Part shown: positions 36,801 to 48,387 of the stretch, one piece after another | Numbering within the stretch: the stretch's first letter is position 1 | How the letters are laid out: each line of letters opens with the position of its first letter | Assembly (NCBI RefSeq): GCF_020520425.1 | Contig: NC_079492.1 | Coordinates: forward strand, 109,217,157-109,281,156 | Direction of reading: 5' to 3' | From: Spinacia oleracea | Taxonomy: Eukaryota > Streptophyta > Magnoliopsida > Caryophyllales > Amaranthaceae | Length of the DNA: 64,000 nucleotides | Notes under the pieces: generated by a model | What the model was told of the DNA's origin: nothing | The model's input: the letters and a program-made list of their open reading frames with translations, nothing else | Database searches by the model: none | Program-made: the position numbers and the translations under genes

Positions 36801-39800
36801 TCAAATGGGGCAATCTTTTAGGGACGGAGTGAGTAGGTTGAAAATTTATGTTTTGGACAGCCAAATCTAGAAATTGAACACTTTTTTGGAAATCTTTAAC
36901 TCATAAGAAGTACAAAGTTGGGTTAAAAAATGGCGGGGGGTGGTGATGGGTTGCTGAGAGTTATTTGAAAAGATGAAATTAAGACTTAGATGATTTTGAA
37001 TATTTTAATATGGAGTAGAAAGTACCCAGACGACCTAAGAAAAGCATTTTAAGGGATAGTGTGAAAAAATCTTTAGAGAAAGGGTGCAATGAGCTAATGA
37101 CCAAACAACATGCGGCTCAATTAGATCATATTGACGATGTGGCCACGGGTAGGAATTTGTGGTCTTCTAGGATCCGTAGAGTTCCTATATGATTGGTCCC
37201 TTGTTGTAGCATTAACTTGTGTTATTTTCTATACTTTTCCTTAGTTTGCACCTGGCCACTTTTCCGTCAAACTAATGATTATTAGTGTTTATTACTGTTG
37301 TTTTTGTGGAATTGTGGTTATTGTTGTCATTGTCAGTAAAACTGGTCTAGCAGATTACTAATGTTACTACTCTCGGCTCTCTCCACCGGACCCACCACCA
37401 TGTTTCACTGTGTTATTTTGTTTCAATTAAGAAATTGTGTTGTCATTTTGAAATGTTTTTTCAAAAAGTCTTTTACTAATGACATCTCTATGGGTTTTAT
37501 AATGACAAGGGAATTGTTACGCTTCTAAATCTTTCTAACCCTGCCTGTGGTGGGTTTTATAGTGGGGAGATGTTGCTTCTGAAGCCAGGAGTAAGCAATA
37601 CCAAAAGTTTTTCTTTGGTTTCTGTTCGGATTTTCCCCTTGTATGTAGAGATGCCTTTACAAGGTTAGTTACGGCCTCCACAGTGGGCTTGGAAAATGAC
37701 TTGTTGTACATGGTGTTACTGGTGGTTTGAATCGGTGGTATTAAGAGTTTTGGGTGGTTGCTTTAAGCTGGGACTATTTTTCTAAACATTTTGCAGAGGT
37801 ATATTGCATCCACCTACATCCTGGCATCATGAGCTTTGATCTTTGGTGATATTAGAAAGGGAAGTTTCATAAATGCTACTTTATCTTATCCAACTTTTAC
37901 ATTACATTAATAAGTGGGAATATATTGTAACAATTACTTTACATCAGGTTATACCCTTTAAAATGAGTTTTTAATAAATTTGGTGACTTGCTAACTCTCT
38001 ATTTTGCGTGAGCTTATTTCTAATCAAAGCCAATTGAGCGTTTTCTGCTTTTTGTTCTTTTAGAAGTGGACAACTAATCACATACAAAAATGTAAGGGAA
38101 TTAGGAAGAAAGGAATTTAGGTGAGCTCTGGAGTTAACCTGGGTTCCACTTAGGCTAAAGAGCCGCCAAGGTGTTCCAAAATGGTTGTAACAATCTTATT
38201 GAAATTTACAGTGGCTGTAACCTCTACAACAGTTTCTCGGAGGCCATTTCAGATGCTATTCATATATGACTTAGGTGTCCTTTAAGAATCATTTCTGTAG
38301 TGTTGGTTCTTGCGAGACGATTATTGACTTGTTGTTAAATTACTTAAATGCAAGCAATTCCTAGAGGCTATTTGGATGATGGATGCTTCCCTCCAGGTAT
38401 TTTTAAGACATCAATGCAAAAATCGTCTATGGTTGCCATTAATCTATGTTGTGTTTGGTGTCATGCATGATATTGCAGCGGCTTCTCTCTCGTCCCTGTT
38501 TAGCTTTGCGTTTGTTAGATACAGATTTTGAGATCGTTTTTCAAGAACCATTCTGGATCCAGTGTAAAATACTGTTAGGAAGGCCGTAATGGGCCTCTTA
38601 AGTGACATAGGAAGTTCCTTCTCTCAAGTGTGTCAAGACTTCATCTCTGAAAGCTACAATTTGTTATTTTTGCCTCTTGCATCCACCAGAAGTCTTCGAT
38701 CTAATGTCATATACATATATTGTCAGAGGTGGCAGTATCTGGTCTTCCCTTGAGGTGTCGTTCTGTCTGCATACAGTTTTATCTCTGGCTCCCAAGGGTC
38801 TACTGGACATATGTTACCTTTAGATTGAATTTTCGGAGCCATTCCTGGGTTCTGTACTCCTTTGTCGTTATGGCCCTAGTGTCCCATATGAGCCCAGGAT
38901 TTACTAAGACTTTTTGGAACCTGAGATTCTTCCTTGTAAGGGTCTCTGTTAGATCACCTGGTTGCGAGTTTATTTTTTGTCACCAAGCTTTTATTTTACT
39001 TTTTATTTTATAATTTAATTGAACTTTTCTTCTCTGTATCTTTGACGTTGGCTACTACTCTGTGTTTCTTTATGCAAGTGTGTGCATCTGTCTTTCCTCA
39101 TGGATTCTATTTTTGCTTTCGACACTCATTTTTTCTCCTTGCGTTCTGTGTTCCGGTCAGAATTTCTTGAATAATTAGATTAGCCTATATACCGAGCTTC
39201 ACTTGATGGGATAGTATTGATACTTAAAAGTACACAGTTTTCATGGGTGCTTCTTGTACATATGTTGGTGTGGTTGTGGTTGTGGTTGTACTTATGAGTT
39301 GTGACTTTTAAATTAGCAATTAATGCATGTCTCTCTTTTTTCGTAAGTATTTTGTCCAATTGGTTATGTTGGTTTCATTTACTAAATGATCAGTTCTTGC
39401 ATATTGTAGTCTGTACAATGAAGTGATTATTCATTGCAGTCAGTACATACTGTGTTGCAGACCTATATTAGCTTACTAGACTCTTTCATTTGCTGCCTCC
39501 AGGAGTTGTTTACCTTGTTATCCTAGTCTTACAATCTAATTTTCTGCATTGGGACTGAAAACAGATATAATTCTCAGCAGGGGTGCAGAAACAATAGCTC
39601 CTGTAGAAGAGGGCTTAGACGATCACATATGCTTCTACGATGTGCTTTCTGGCCATTTTATCCAGGTTCCGGAGGATGGACAACCTATTCTTGACTTGAT
39701 TGTGAAGCTATGGAGCCAGTCATTTGCATCTCATATATTTGCGCTGCTCTTCCACAAATGGGTATGTGAACATTTGTGATTTTTACCATTTGTCAATATG

Positions 39801-42800
39801 CTGATGGTGTTAGACTGTCAGTCTCTGTTTTGTTCAACTGAGTTTGACTGAAATTAACTTATCTGAACTTTCTGAACTTATCTAAACTTAACTGAACTTT
39901 TTTGAACTTATCTAAACTTATCTTTACTGATAACAGTTTAATTGTGAGTGTAAATTGTTTGAGAAAACTTTTTTTTGCTGAACTGAATTCATCTGAACTT
40001 ATTTTTGCTGAAGTAAGTCGAAATAAGTTGAAACAAACAAACCCAACGGTGTGTATAAGGTTCTTGCTACCAGGTTCATGCTATCAGTTTACTAAGGTGA
40101 TTCTTATGGAGGAGAACTCAACCTTCAGGATTGAGGGAAACACGGGATAGGAACCATCCAATAAGATTTACTTGATGAAGTACAAGTTCTGTCTCCTCGT
40201 TTTTTGTTTTGGTTTGTTTGGACTTTGGAGGTTATGCCCTAATGAAGCAAATCAGTGGTAAAATTGTGTAGTCTGTATTTGGTTTCTTATCTGCCAAGAC
40301 ACTCGTTGATACTCAATTTCTAGGTACTTCACTTTTGTGTACTGGTTGCTGACTTGCGGGTAAAGTAGTATGTCTAGAAGCTGTTCTAGTTTTGGGTTTC
40401 ATATTTTTTTTCATTGGGAAGGTAATTTTTTCTTTATTCTGAAATTGTGTACCCAAAGGACACTTGATTAGGATTGTGGACTATGCACTTTATGTAGCAA
40501 GTCTGTAGCCTCTAATTTTCTTTTTACTATTTAGGTTTTGTGGAGTAAGGCTGCCTATACTAGGATACTAGGTGGTGGTTTTTGTATGGAACAGATCCTT
40601 TTGAGTTAAAGGTGCACTGAGGGAGGAGGCTTTCTACAGGACAACCAGCAGAAGGCTGGAAACTAGGCTTTAGGGCCCAACATAACCACTTCAGTAAACC
40701 CATTACCCTGACCATGAGGTTGTTGATTCTCAAACATTGATGTCATCGGATTTAAACTATACAATTGTATAGAGATAAGTGGCGTTCCATAGTCATGGCC
40801 TTCATGGGTTTCGTTTTATTCCTTTTTGGCGGAAGGGGCGGGTCAGGATGAGTGGTTTTTAAAAGGATTGTAGATTTACAGAACTGTCCTCATGCTATCT
40901 GTGAGGATAAATGAATATACAGTAATTGGACAGTATCTCCTTGTGATTTAAGATTAGTCTGTCTTGATTTGCATTTTATTCTGGTTTCTGATTTATGGAG
41001 TATGTTAACTCCAAAGGCACTCACATCAGTTGATGTGGTTGAACTCAACCAATGAGAATGGCAAACTTTTGGATGTATTCTCCAGTACTTTGCTTAACCG
41101 TTTGCAATAATAGTATATTGTATCATGTGAACCAGGTTTGTTTTTGTGTATTACTTTATTTGTAATTGCAGGTAGTTGCAACTGCTACTCTTTTCATGTG
41201 TTCACTAGATCGGGGGAGTGACAGAGTTGGATAACCTGATTTCTATTCCCGTATTTGAACCCTTAACCTTGTGTATGGAGGAGAGAAATCCCAAGCTCTA
41301 ACCTTTGGAGCAAACATGTTTTTTTGCCTAGAACGTATTATGTTATTATCTGCGGTTGAGCATTCTTTTTCTGTCTATTTTGTAGTTTTTTGAAGTTGAA
41401 ATTAAGGACTCTGAGAAGCTTCTACGTTACTCATCTGCTCTGGTTCAAGGTTCTGCAAATGTTATTTGGTATGTGATCTTCCAATATTAAGCACTAGTTT
41501 TACATGTACACGATACATGCTAAGATATACTCCGTATAAAACATAATTATGTTATGTAGAAAAAATTATGGGCAAAGTTTCTCTAAAGAAAAATAGACAT
41601 CAAACTAATCGGGGGATGAGTTATTATTATGTTTGTTTGATTGAGTTTTGTTTAAAAATAAATAAATCAAAGTAGATTAATTTGTGACTATCAAAATGTG
41701 GCATAATAAAATACTCGAAAGAAATAAACAAGTTACGTCAATTTTTTTTTTTAAATTATTACTATTATTTAATAGGAAATTGTCGATTGATTCCGTAATA
41801 ACTTCATCCAAATTTTGGTTCATATTGATTTTATAATAGGTTATATTTGGTAGTATTCTGTATTAGATTTAACATGTTCTTTTTTTAACTTTCAAAGATT
41901 TGGTATCGTAGTAAGGAGTTGATTTTTCTGTTTGTTTACATATTAGAAATTGAAACCAATGATGGGTTGGCCTATGTCTTGGCCTAGCCGTTAAGATTGT
42001 CGTGGGATTGTGTACAATAAGTGGTTCAAACCCCCCCTCCCCGTTGTAATTTGTGTTGTCCTTGTGGCTCATTCGCAAATCACAACAACAAAAAACCATA
42101 CTTCCTCAGTTTTTAATCATTGCACCATTTAATGTTTCACGTTTGCCAATGCAAAACATTATTCATTACTATCCCTTATTATGCATTAGTTAAAATTATA
42201 AAAGTTGATGTTTTGAAAAGATATATCGAGACAAATCTATCAAGATCCACATGACTATATAATTCCTTATGTATAAATCAGAAAAATTGATAAGAGAGTG
42301 TGAATAGTGAGAATTGCAAATGGTGCAATAATAAAAAAAACAAAGGAAGTATTCGAAATTGAATGAGATATTTAATATATGTCAATGCCGTATTGATTTA
42401 ACTTGCCATTTTTTTTGACTTCTTGCCGGTTGTGATTAATTATTTGATTGATTGATTACTTTATGCCTTGTTATTCTATTTCACAATTAATTTTAATATA
42501 GTTTGCAAGTAGTAGGGGCGTTTTAGACTATTCTATAGAGTGACACCAAAAAATCATTTAAGATGATGACCTCAGGAGTTCCCTTATCGAATAGAGGAGT
42601 TCCATTATAGAATAAAGATGCTCTGATCACGGTTTCAATGATTTAACAGATTACTCCCTAGTCTTTAAGTGACTGGCTGACTAACTCACCCTCTGTTGTC
42701 AGTACAAGGGTTTGTCTCTCTGTGATATCATTGTGTGGGATTCGTGTGTTGTACTCTTTCCCAAGTATTTGTGCTTATTGGCTTATTGCTTGCTTAAGAG

Positions 42801-45216
42801 ATTTTATTCTTTTATGTTGGCTTCTCCACACTTAGAGAATGCATTTTTGCTGTTTAGGATGGACATCCAGACCAACACTAGACGTTTCCAATCCCTCTTT
42901 CATGTAAGTTCCCTACACCGTTGATTTGATTATTTCTATAATTCTCTTGGATGTTGGTAGTCTGTATTGCCTGGTCAGATTTTTGACTTAGCTTCCACAT
43001 TCAGTATCTTCTTGAGGATGTCGCATTGGATCAGACACGGGTAACCAAGCTTGTGCTACAGGTTAGACGGCCTTTAATCACACATCTAGATTCTCTCCTT
43101 TAAGCATGCATTGACCAGTTTAGCTGGTTCTGTGGATGATCTGAATTGTCTGGCATCTCTTGATCATGCTTTTTTCTACCATTTGTCAGGCTCAGCGAGA
43201 TTTGTTTCTTCTATTGTCGAGATTTATTTTCTTTTATAATGCGGGTGGGTCTTTTAGTTGATGCAGTTCTTGTGTTTATCGAAGCACATTATTTTTCCAT
43301 TAATGCTTTAGTTTTTCCTTCCTGCAGTTGATAAGCTTGGTGACTTTCTGAATAACTTTCCTACTTTTCCAAATTCTTTCTTGGTTGGTGGTCCTGCAGA
43401 CATTTTTGTCATTGAGCTCACAGATCAGGTAAGTGATGAATGGGACACAATTTATATGCCTTGAGACTTGATTGGCACTAATTTCAGGCAATATTTTTAC
43501 TTAATTTACTACACAGCTTCAGAAGTTGAAGGTGGAGCCTGTTTTGCTGCATTACTTGTCACAGATTAAGGTTCTTCAAGGTGATTGATCTAGGTGTTCA
43601 TGATTCATATTTTACATGTCTGGGTGTGTTCAATCGAGTTTTATATCTTTTGAATTTCTGACAATTAACTAATGCTTTAGGTTTGGAGCTCAGGATGACT
43701 ACTAGTACACGGCTGAAGACTTGCTTGTACAGCTTTACTTCTCCTGGAGGTCCGATGTATCCTACAAGAGCTGTTCGCCATTCAGCTTGGGATGCTTTGG
43801 ATGCACTTTTTCCTGTGAGTAATAATGTCTTGAAATATGTAAAGCAATATGCCTATAATAGATTTGTTTGAACTTGTGCTTCTTTAATTTGTCAAGCATC
43901 TAGCTGAACTATATCCTGCGGTTTTTCAAAGTTAGCCTCTCTAATAGGTTTTTGGACTGTGTACCTCTGAACATCTCCAGACCTAATCTTGCACTTTTAA
44001 TGGGATTATACAAGATATTTTTCTGGTTTTCTAGCTAAGTAGATGGCTGAAAGAGCCTGTGTTACTATCCAGAACTTATTTTGGCTGTTGTTTTTTCTGT
44101 CTTGTTGGTTGGAAGTTCTGTAATGTATTCTGCATGTGTCTGTGTGCATGTGCAATCTCTGTGTGTTTCTTTGGAAGGCAGATAACGTCTGACGGAAGCC
44201 TTCAGTTGGTTCAGAGGCAGTAAACTCTAATTTGAGTGAATTTTTGCACTGGGGAGGGGCCTTGCGGGCAGATCGTGCTGTTGTTAGCCTCAATGTCTTA
44301 TTGTAATATGATTGTTGTCTTGGGAGTGCCACATTGCAACATTACTGTGATAGTTGTCAGCTTTGGGAAAAACCTTGAAAATATGGCACGATGGTGTCCT
44401 TAACATAGAAACAAAATTGGGAGCACCGAGCATTGCTCTCTCTTTTTCAAAAAAAATATTGGCCTGAGGTTAGCTGTGACTGACTTTATGCGTAGGATAG
44501 GAGGATGCTAGACCCCCAGGACCAAGATGTGTGGATTAATCACATTGTGGAGAGATTTTTATGAACTTTGGGCCTCAACACTAGAATTCCCTGACACCAG
44601 GTCTATCTTAACACAATGGAAGATTGGAAGGAGCTGCACAGATGACCTGTACACTAGCAATTTCTGTAGACGATGTCAGTGGACCTGTTTTTTTTTTTTT
44701 TTTATAATAGTTGTGAGTGGAACTTATCCAGCTTGGAAGCTGTATTGTTGATCCTGAGTTTTTTTAGCAGTTATGAAAGAAAATCAGAACTTATATAAAC
44801 TTTTCTATATTTGTGTGAACTTATTTTCTCTTAAATGAGTCAAAATAAGTTACAACCTAAAAGACTGTAAGAGTGAAATTTAGAACAGGGTGGTTTTGGT
44901 GAAACAACATTCACACTGTTCCATGAATGTCTCCGTGTACATACTTCAATAAGCGTTTTATGCTCGTTGTCTTGGTAGTTCTCTGTTGAAGTCGTTGGCT
45001 CTGTAATGACAAAGTCATCTTCACGTACAGGTTGGGCAATATCCTCGGCATCTCATCAGTCTGTTCTTCCGGCTATTGTATCCGTGGTACTGGCCATCTT
45101 CCTGTTGGCATTTTGTAATTTCTTGCATAAAAGCTTTGTTTTATTCTTTGATAGGTTTGGTTGTCTCAAGCTGGGAGGTGTTTAGAGGACGTGAGGTGTC
45201 CAAGAGAGACATGTAA
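30801..45216 (+). CDS. Conserved plant protein of unknown function, 11 exons
   Basis: Coding exons are 30801-30914, 31294-31378, 39565-39761, 41386-41468, 42858-42903, 43005-43061, 43190-43244, 43328-43428, 43517-43580, 43681-43814 and 45031-45216. All have GT-AG borders and joined phases, giving 373 codons. Sequences such as ILDLIVKLWSQSFASHIFAL, IELTDQLQKLKVEPVLLHYL and TSTRLKTCLYSFTSPGGPMY resemble a single-copy land-plant family that I recall only as uncharacterised or putative transmembrane. The C-terminus is hydrophobic (HLISLFFRLLYPWYWP, then ALFYSLIGLVV), suggesting membrane attachment. The frame opens with GTG at 30801, and the first in-frame ATG is at 30837 (MQQISETRSRAYL), which would give 361 aa. 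An out-of-frame ATG at 30817 precedes it. Intron 2 is 8.2 kb and full of transposon relics. I infer no function. Confidence 0.85.
33024..33424 (+). repeat. Diverged tandem duplication in intron 2 of the unknown-function gene
   Basis: Two copies about 235 bp apart (from about 33024 and 33258) share GTGTTTACATGGAAGTATTA and AGAAGGATGTTCCGTGCATG, with substitutions and indels between them. The surrounding intron (31379-35050 and 36834-39564) has no gene that I can support. Its texture suggests very old, unrecognisable insertions. Confidence 0.65.
36045..36497. mobile_element. Stowaway-like MITE with an internal insertion
   Basis: The terminal inverted repeat CTCCCTCCGTTTCTGAATACT-type end at 36045 pairs with ATTCTGAAACGGAGGGAG at 36497. 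This is the CTCCCTCCGT signature of Tc1/mariner-derived Stowaway elements, which duplicate TA. At 453 bp it is long for the group because another repeat (about 36229-36390) lies in its middle. Confidence 0.7.
36229..36390 (-). repeat. SINE-like dispersed repeat inside the MITE
   Basis: On the minus strand this reads GGGGTAAGGTTGCGTACATC, then CTTACCCCGC and a tail of ATG/ATA triplets. I recognise the GGTTGCGTACATCCGAC core as a widespread plant short repeat, but I cannot name the family with certainty. It interrupts the MITE body. Confidence 0.4.
36595..36833. mobile_element. Stowaway-like MITE
   Basis: This 239-bp element has ends CTCCCTCCGTGGCTAAA and TTTTAGGGACGGAGTGAG. It is flanked by a TA duplication (36593-36594 and 36834-36835). 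It is noncoding. Confidence 0.75.
39827..40043. mobile_element. Short foldback/MITE-like element made of CTGAACTTAT repeats
   Basis: The ends GTTTTGTTCAACTGAG and AAGTTGAAACAAACAAAC are inverted relatives. The interior is an array of degenerate TGAACTTATCT units. A related, shorter fragment is at about 44770-44870 in intron 10 of the same gene. It lies in intron 3 of the unknown-function gene. Confidence 0.5.
41961..42095 (+). mobile_element. tRNA-derived SINE
   Basis: An A-box-like segment (TGGCCTAGCCGTTAAG at 41980) and a B box (GGTTCAAACC at 42023-42032) with tRNA-like spacing precede a short body. A CACAACAACAAAAAA tail follows. It abuts the MITE at 42101 and lies in intron 4 of the unknown-function gene. 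Confidence 0.6.
42101..42349. mobile_element. Diverged Stowaway-like MITE
   Basis: The ends CTTCCTCAGTTTTTAATCAT and ATAAAAAAAACAAAGGAAG are imperfect inverted repeats. They continue inwards as TTGCACC / GGTGCAA. TA flanks both sides (42099-42100 and 42350-42351). At 249 bp and with mismatched ends it is older than the MITE at 36595. Confidence 0.6.
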
Positions 45217-45504
45217 TGTTCCAAAACACTGGAATGAACCTGTTTGAGCCAATCTCTCTTTTTCCCCCTTCTTGTGACTTTTTGATGTTTTAATTGATTT
45301 TTCGCATGTATCTTTGTAAATTCTCAGTGCGTGTTATGGAGATGTTAGATACGTCAGTTGTGTTTGCTTTAATAATAAAATATAAAATAATATAGAGTAG
45401 TCACTGTTTAATTAATATCTTTTTCAAATTTAATCGTCATCCATTCTGTTTACGTTTGTCCTAATTTAATCGTCATATTTTCTTTTATGGTATAGACTTA
45501 CCAA
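45217..45504 (+). other. 3' UTR region of the unknown-function gene
   Basis: This stretch follows the stop codon. An AATAATAAAA tract near 45371 is a plausible polyadenylation signal. No other feature is seen. Confidence 0.4.
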
Positions 45505-46000
45505 TCTATATTATTAAAGCAGAGTGGTGGTTAATGAGAGGTGAACAAACCCCTAATACTCGCTTCTCATCTATGCCACATCATATACTCATTCAAAAGG
45601 AAAACAATCAATTCACAACTTCAATAATGCACCAATCAAGCAATAAAAAAAAAAAAGGAGAATTCAAACCAACAATAAAAGGAAAATAACCATTGACAAA
45701 AAGGAAATAGAAAATAAATCAGCTAACACCCGAGTAATCATACCAAACGAATTAATATAATCATTCTGATAAGTGTATTTCAAGTTAGATTTAAAATGAA
45801 TTATACCAAGAACATTTTTCCTTAAACATCTACGTACAACATTTTATTTATCTATCATCATTTAAAACGTCAAATCAATTTCAAAAATTAAGATCAAAAA
45901 GTTCAAGAACGGATAAGTCGCACATGAAGAAAGAGTATGATGATTGTGCGCCACATATGAAGAAAGAACATGATGATTATGCGAAAGACTATCATTCAAA
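45505..46000 (+). mobile_element. Helitron 5' end fragment
   Basis: TCTATATTATTAAAGCAGAG at 45505, preceded by A, is a classical plant Helitron 5' terminus. No matching 3' hairpin plus CTRR end is found before the LTR-element remains begin near 46000. I therefore call a fragment, possibly truncated by that element. The right limit is approximate. Confidence 0.45.
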
Positions 46001-48387
46001 GTTTTCCAATGCTCATCCCTTAACCATTAGAGCTAGACTGGGGGTTTGAACACGCATCATGGCCTACCCAACCTTGTAAGCCAATCCATCATGGCTCACC
46101 CTTTTCAATATTCAATTTTTCCTAACTCAATTTCAAAACCTTTTGCATCCGACCTTAGCATCATCAATTGCATTGCACATTTCACACACTTCACAGCTAC
46201 AACCTTATCACCGCCCTTCGTCTAGGACCCTTGCATGGAATCCTAAATTCGAAATCGAGTAAGCGCACATCAATTCAAGATTCAAGGTCTCATTTAGTCA
46301 TGTCTTGCTGGGGATTCTATCACACCTAACGGCGTCGGAGGAGCACTATTTGGTCAGATACATCAAGCATCTTTCAAATCAAAGCAATTCAATTTCAAAG
46401 CATTCTAAGTGTTAAAATCACATGAGCCAAAGATCTCCAAGTTCAAGTGGCAACTCAGCGCATCCTTTCCTTATTGTATAAAAGCGACCGCGTATCGGGT
46501 TTTACTCCCATCAAATGTCTTGGTCTTAGATGCATTAGCGCGCACATTCAATGTTCAATGTTCGATTCGATGTCAGTCAAAAAGCATTTCAAAAATCATG
46601 CTTGAGTCAAGTTCAAGTCCTAGATCGGCATCTTAAGTCGAGTCAGCATTTGCATAAGCAAGAGTCGAATATACTTTGACTTGCGCTTTTTCTATGCCAG
46701 AAAACCTCAGTCAAAGTGGGGGCTTATAGTCAGATAGCATGTCTCCAAAAAATAGGGCAAATTTTTTCTGGAAAATTCTTTTCATTTCACATGCATACAT
46801 TTAGCCTCAAATTTAAATTCACACACAACACATAATAGTTAAATTAAACACTGCAAGCAAATACAAAAAACACACAGCAAATACCCAAGCCTTTTTTTTC
46901 CAAATACAAGATCCAAATTTCAAACCTTACAAATACAAAGTACAAAAATCTTACAAGCTTTTCAAATCAAGTTTCAATCCTTTTCAAACCCATTTCAAAA
47001 ATACAATGTCCAAAAGCAATACAAATATCCAACAATCCAAAATCCAAATACAAAAACCTCAAAACCCTAAGGCAAAGCTAAGATCTCGCTACCTTGCAGG
47101 ATTGAAATAGGTACAAATAGGCTATTCAGAGCCTCTTCAATGCCAGGGCTATCCAGAGCCTACCTCAAGGATCGACTATTCAGAGTCATTTCAAAAGGCC
47201 AACAACACACCCCCAACAGAGGGACAACCCCTATACAAGTTTAATTTAACTAGCCAGAGTCAATTCAATCTAGGCTAATCCGAAGCCTACTTCAAAATCA
47301 AGAGCCCCAATATCCCCATCGGAAGGGTGACAAATGTACAAAGATGACTAGAAAAGTCAACTCAATTCCAATTGTCCTAAGTCTATGCAAAACATTACTA
47401 AAATCCCCAGTGGTAAGATAAACTCGGCCAGGGATCCCTATTCAAAAGACTACTCAGAGTCTACACCAATGCCTGAGATATCCATGCCTAAGCAGTTATT
47501 CAAGTCTACAACAACGCCTAGGCTATCCATGCCTACCTTTCCCTAGTCAAATCCCTCAAAGGTCTATATTCAAGAAAAATCCATTCAAGGTCCTTATGCA
47601 CAATTCAAGTTCTACAATCTCTGACCGAGCAAGGTTATGGCCAAGAAAGACATCTACAATTCCAAGTACAAAATTCAAGGTACAAATTTTCAAAGGTTAA
47701 GTTCTAAAAAGATCGATAAGTTCCAACAGTTCAAAGCTCAAGATGGGTACCATACAACCTTCAATACAACACAGATATTCCCAACGGACCTAAGCTCCGG
47801 GAAGTTCCAAAGTGCAAAGCATATTCAAACCTCGTATCCCCAACGGACCCAAGCTCCGGGAAGTTCAAGGAGAAATACATTCCTAGCTGACCCAAGCTCT
47901 GTGAAAATCGAGAATATATCCCCAACGGACCCAAGCTCTAGGAAATTCAAGAACATTTTAAGACTTAAAAAATATATTCCCCAGTGGATACTACAACATT
48001 CTCCAATGGATATCTAATCATATTCCCTAGTGGATTACACCAGGAAAATCCCGAACAGGACTTCAAGCAATTTTCAAGGACCAAACGGACTCAACTTAGG
48101 GTATTCAAAATTAAAAATTCAAAAAGCATTAAAAAAACTTACGATGCCAAGCTCTGTTCCAAGCAAGGACCAAAAAATTCAAGCCGTACAAGATTAAGAG
48201 TTCAAAGCCATCAAGCCAGACTAGAGGCATGTATGATCTTCCTTTCAAATAATAACGCTTGTCTTATTAAGGTACCGTCATACAAAGGATGGTCTTGATT
48301 GCAAAGCATCTTGACCATTCTTCGTCCCTTTCGAAATACTTTGACTTGCGCTTTCCGAACCGAAAGCTCAGTCAAAGTGGGGGCTTC
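46000..48387 (+). mobile_element. 3' internal region of a Tat/Ogre-like Ty3/gypsy fossil
   Basis: This noncoding sequence shows the texture of the long 3' untranslated region of Tat/Ogre/Retand-type elements. A polypurine-tract-like segment GTCAAAGTGGGGGCTT precedes the LTR at 48388. A second copy of the same segment occurs at about 46715-46731. Degenerate tandem repeats are present (see the separate entry). No pol coding remains are seen, so the element is a heavily reduced relic. The family assignment rests on the flanking motifs only. Confidence 0.45.
47770..48040 (+). repeat. Degenerate tandem repeats in the LTR-element 3' region
   Basis: Units of roughly 60-65 bp contain CCCCAACGGACCCAAGCTCC followed by GGGAAGTTCAA. 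At least four are recognisable (about 47772, 47838, 47885 and 47920). A related set of CCCCAGTGGATA units follows to 48040. An earlier series of CTATCCATGCCTA and CAGAGTC words lies at 47110-47540. Confidence 0.65.
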
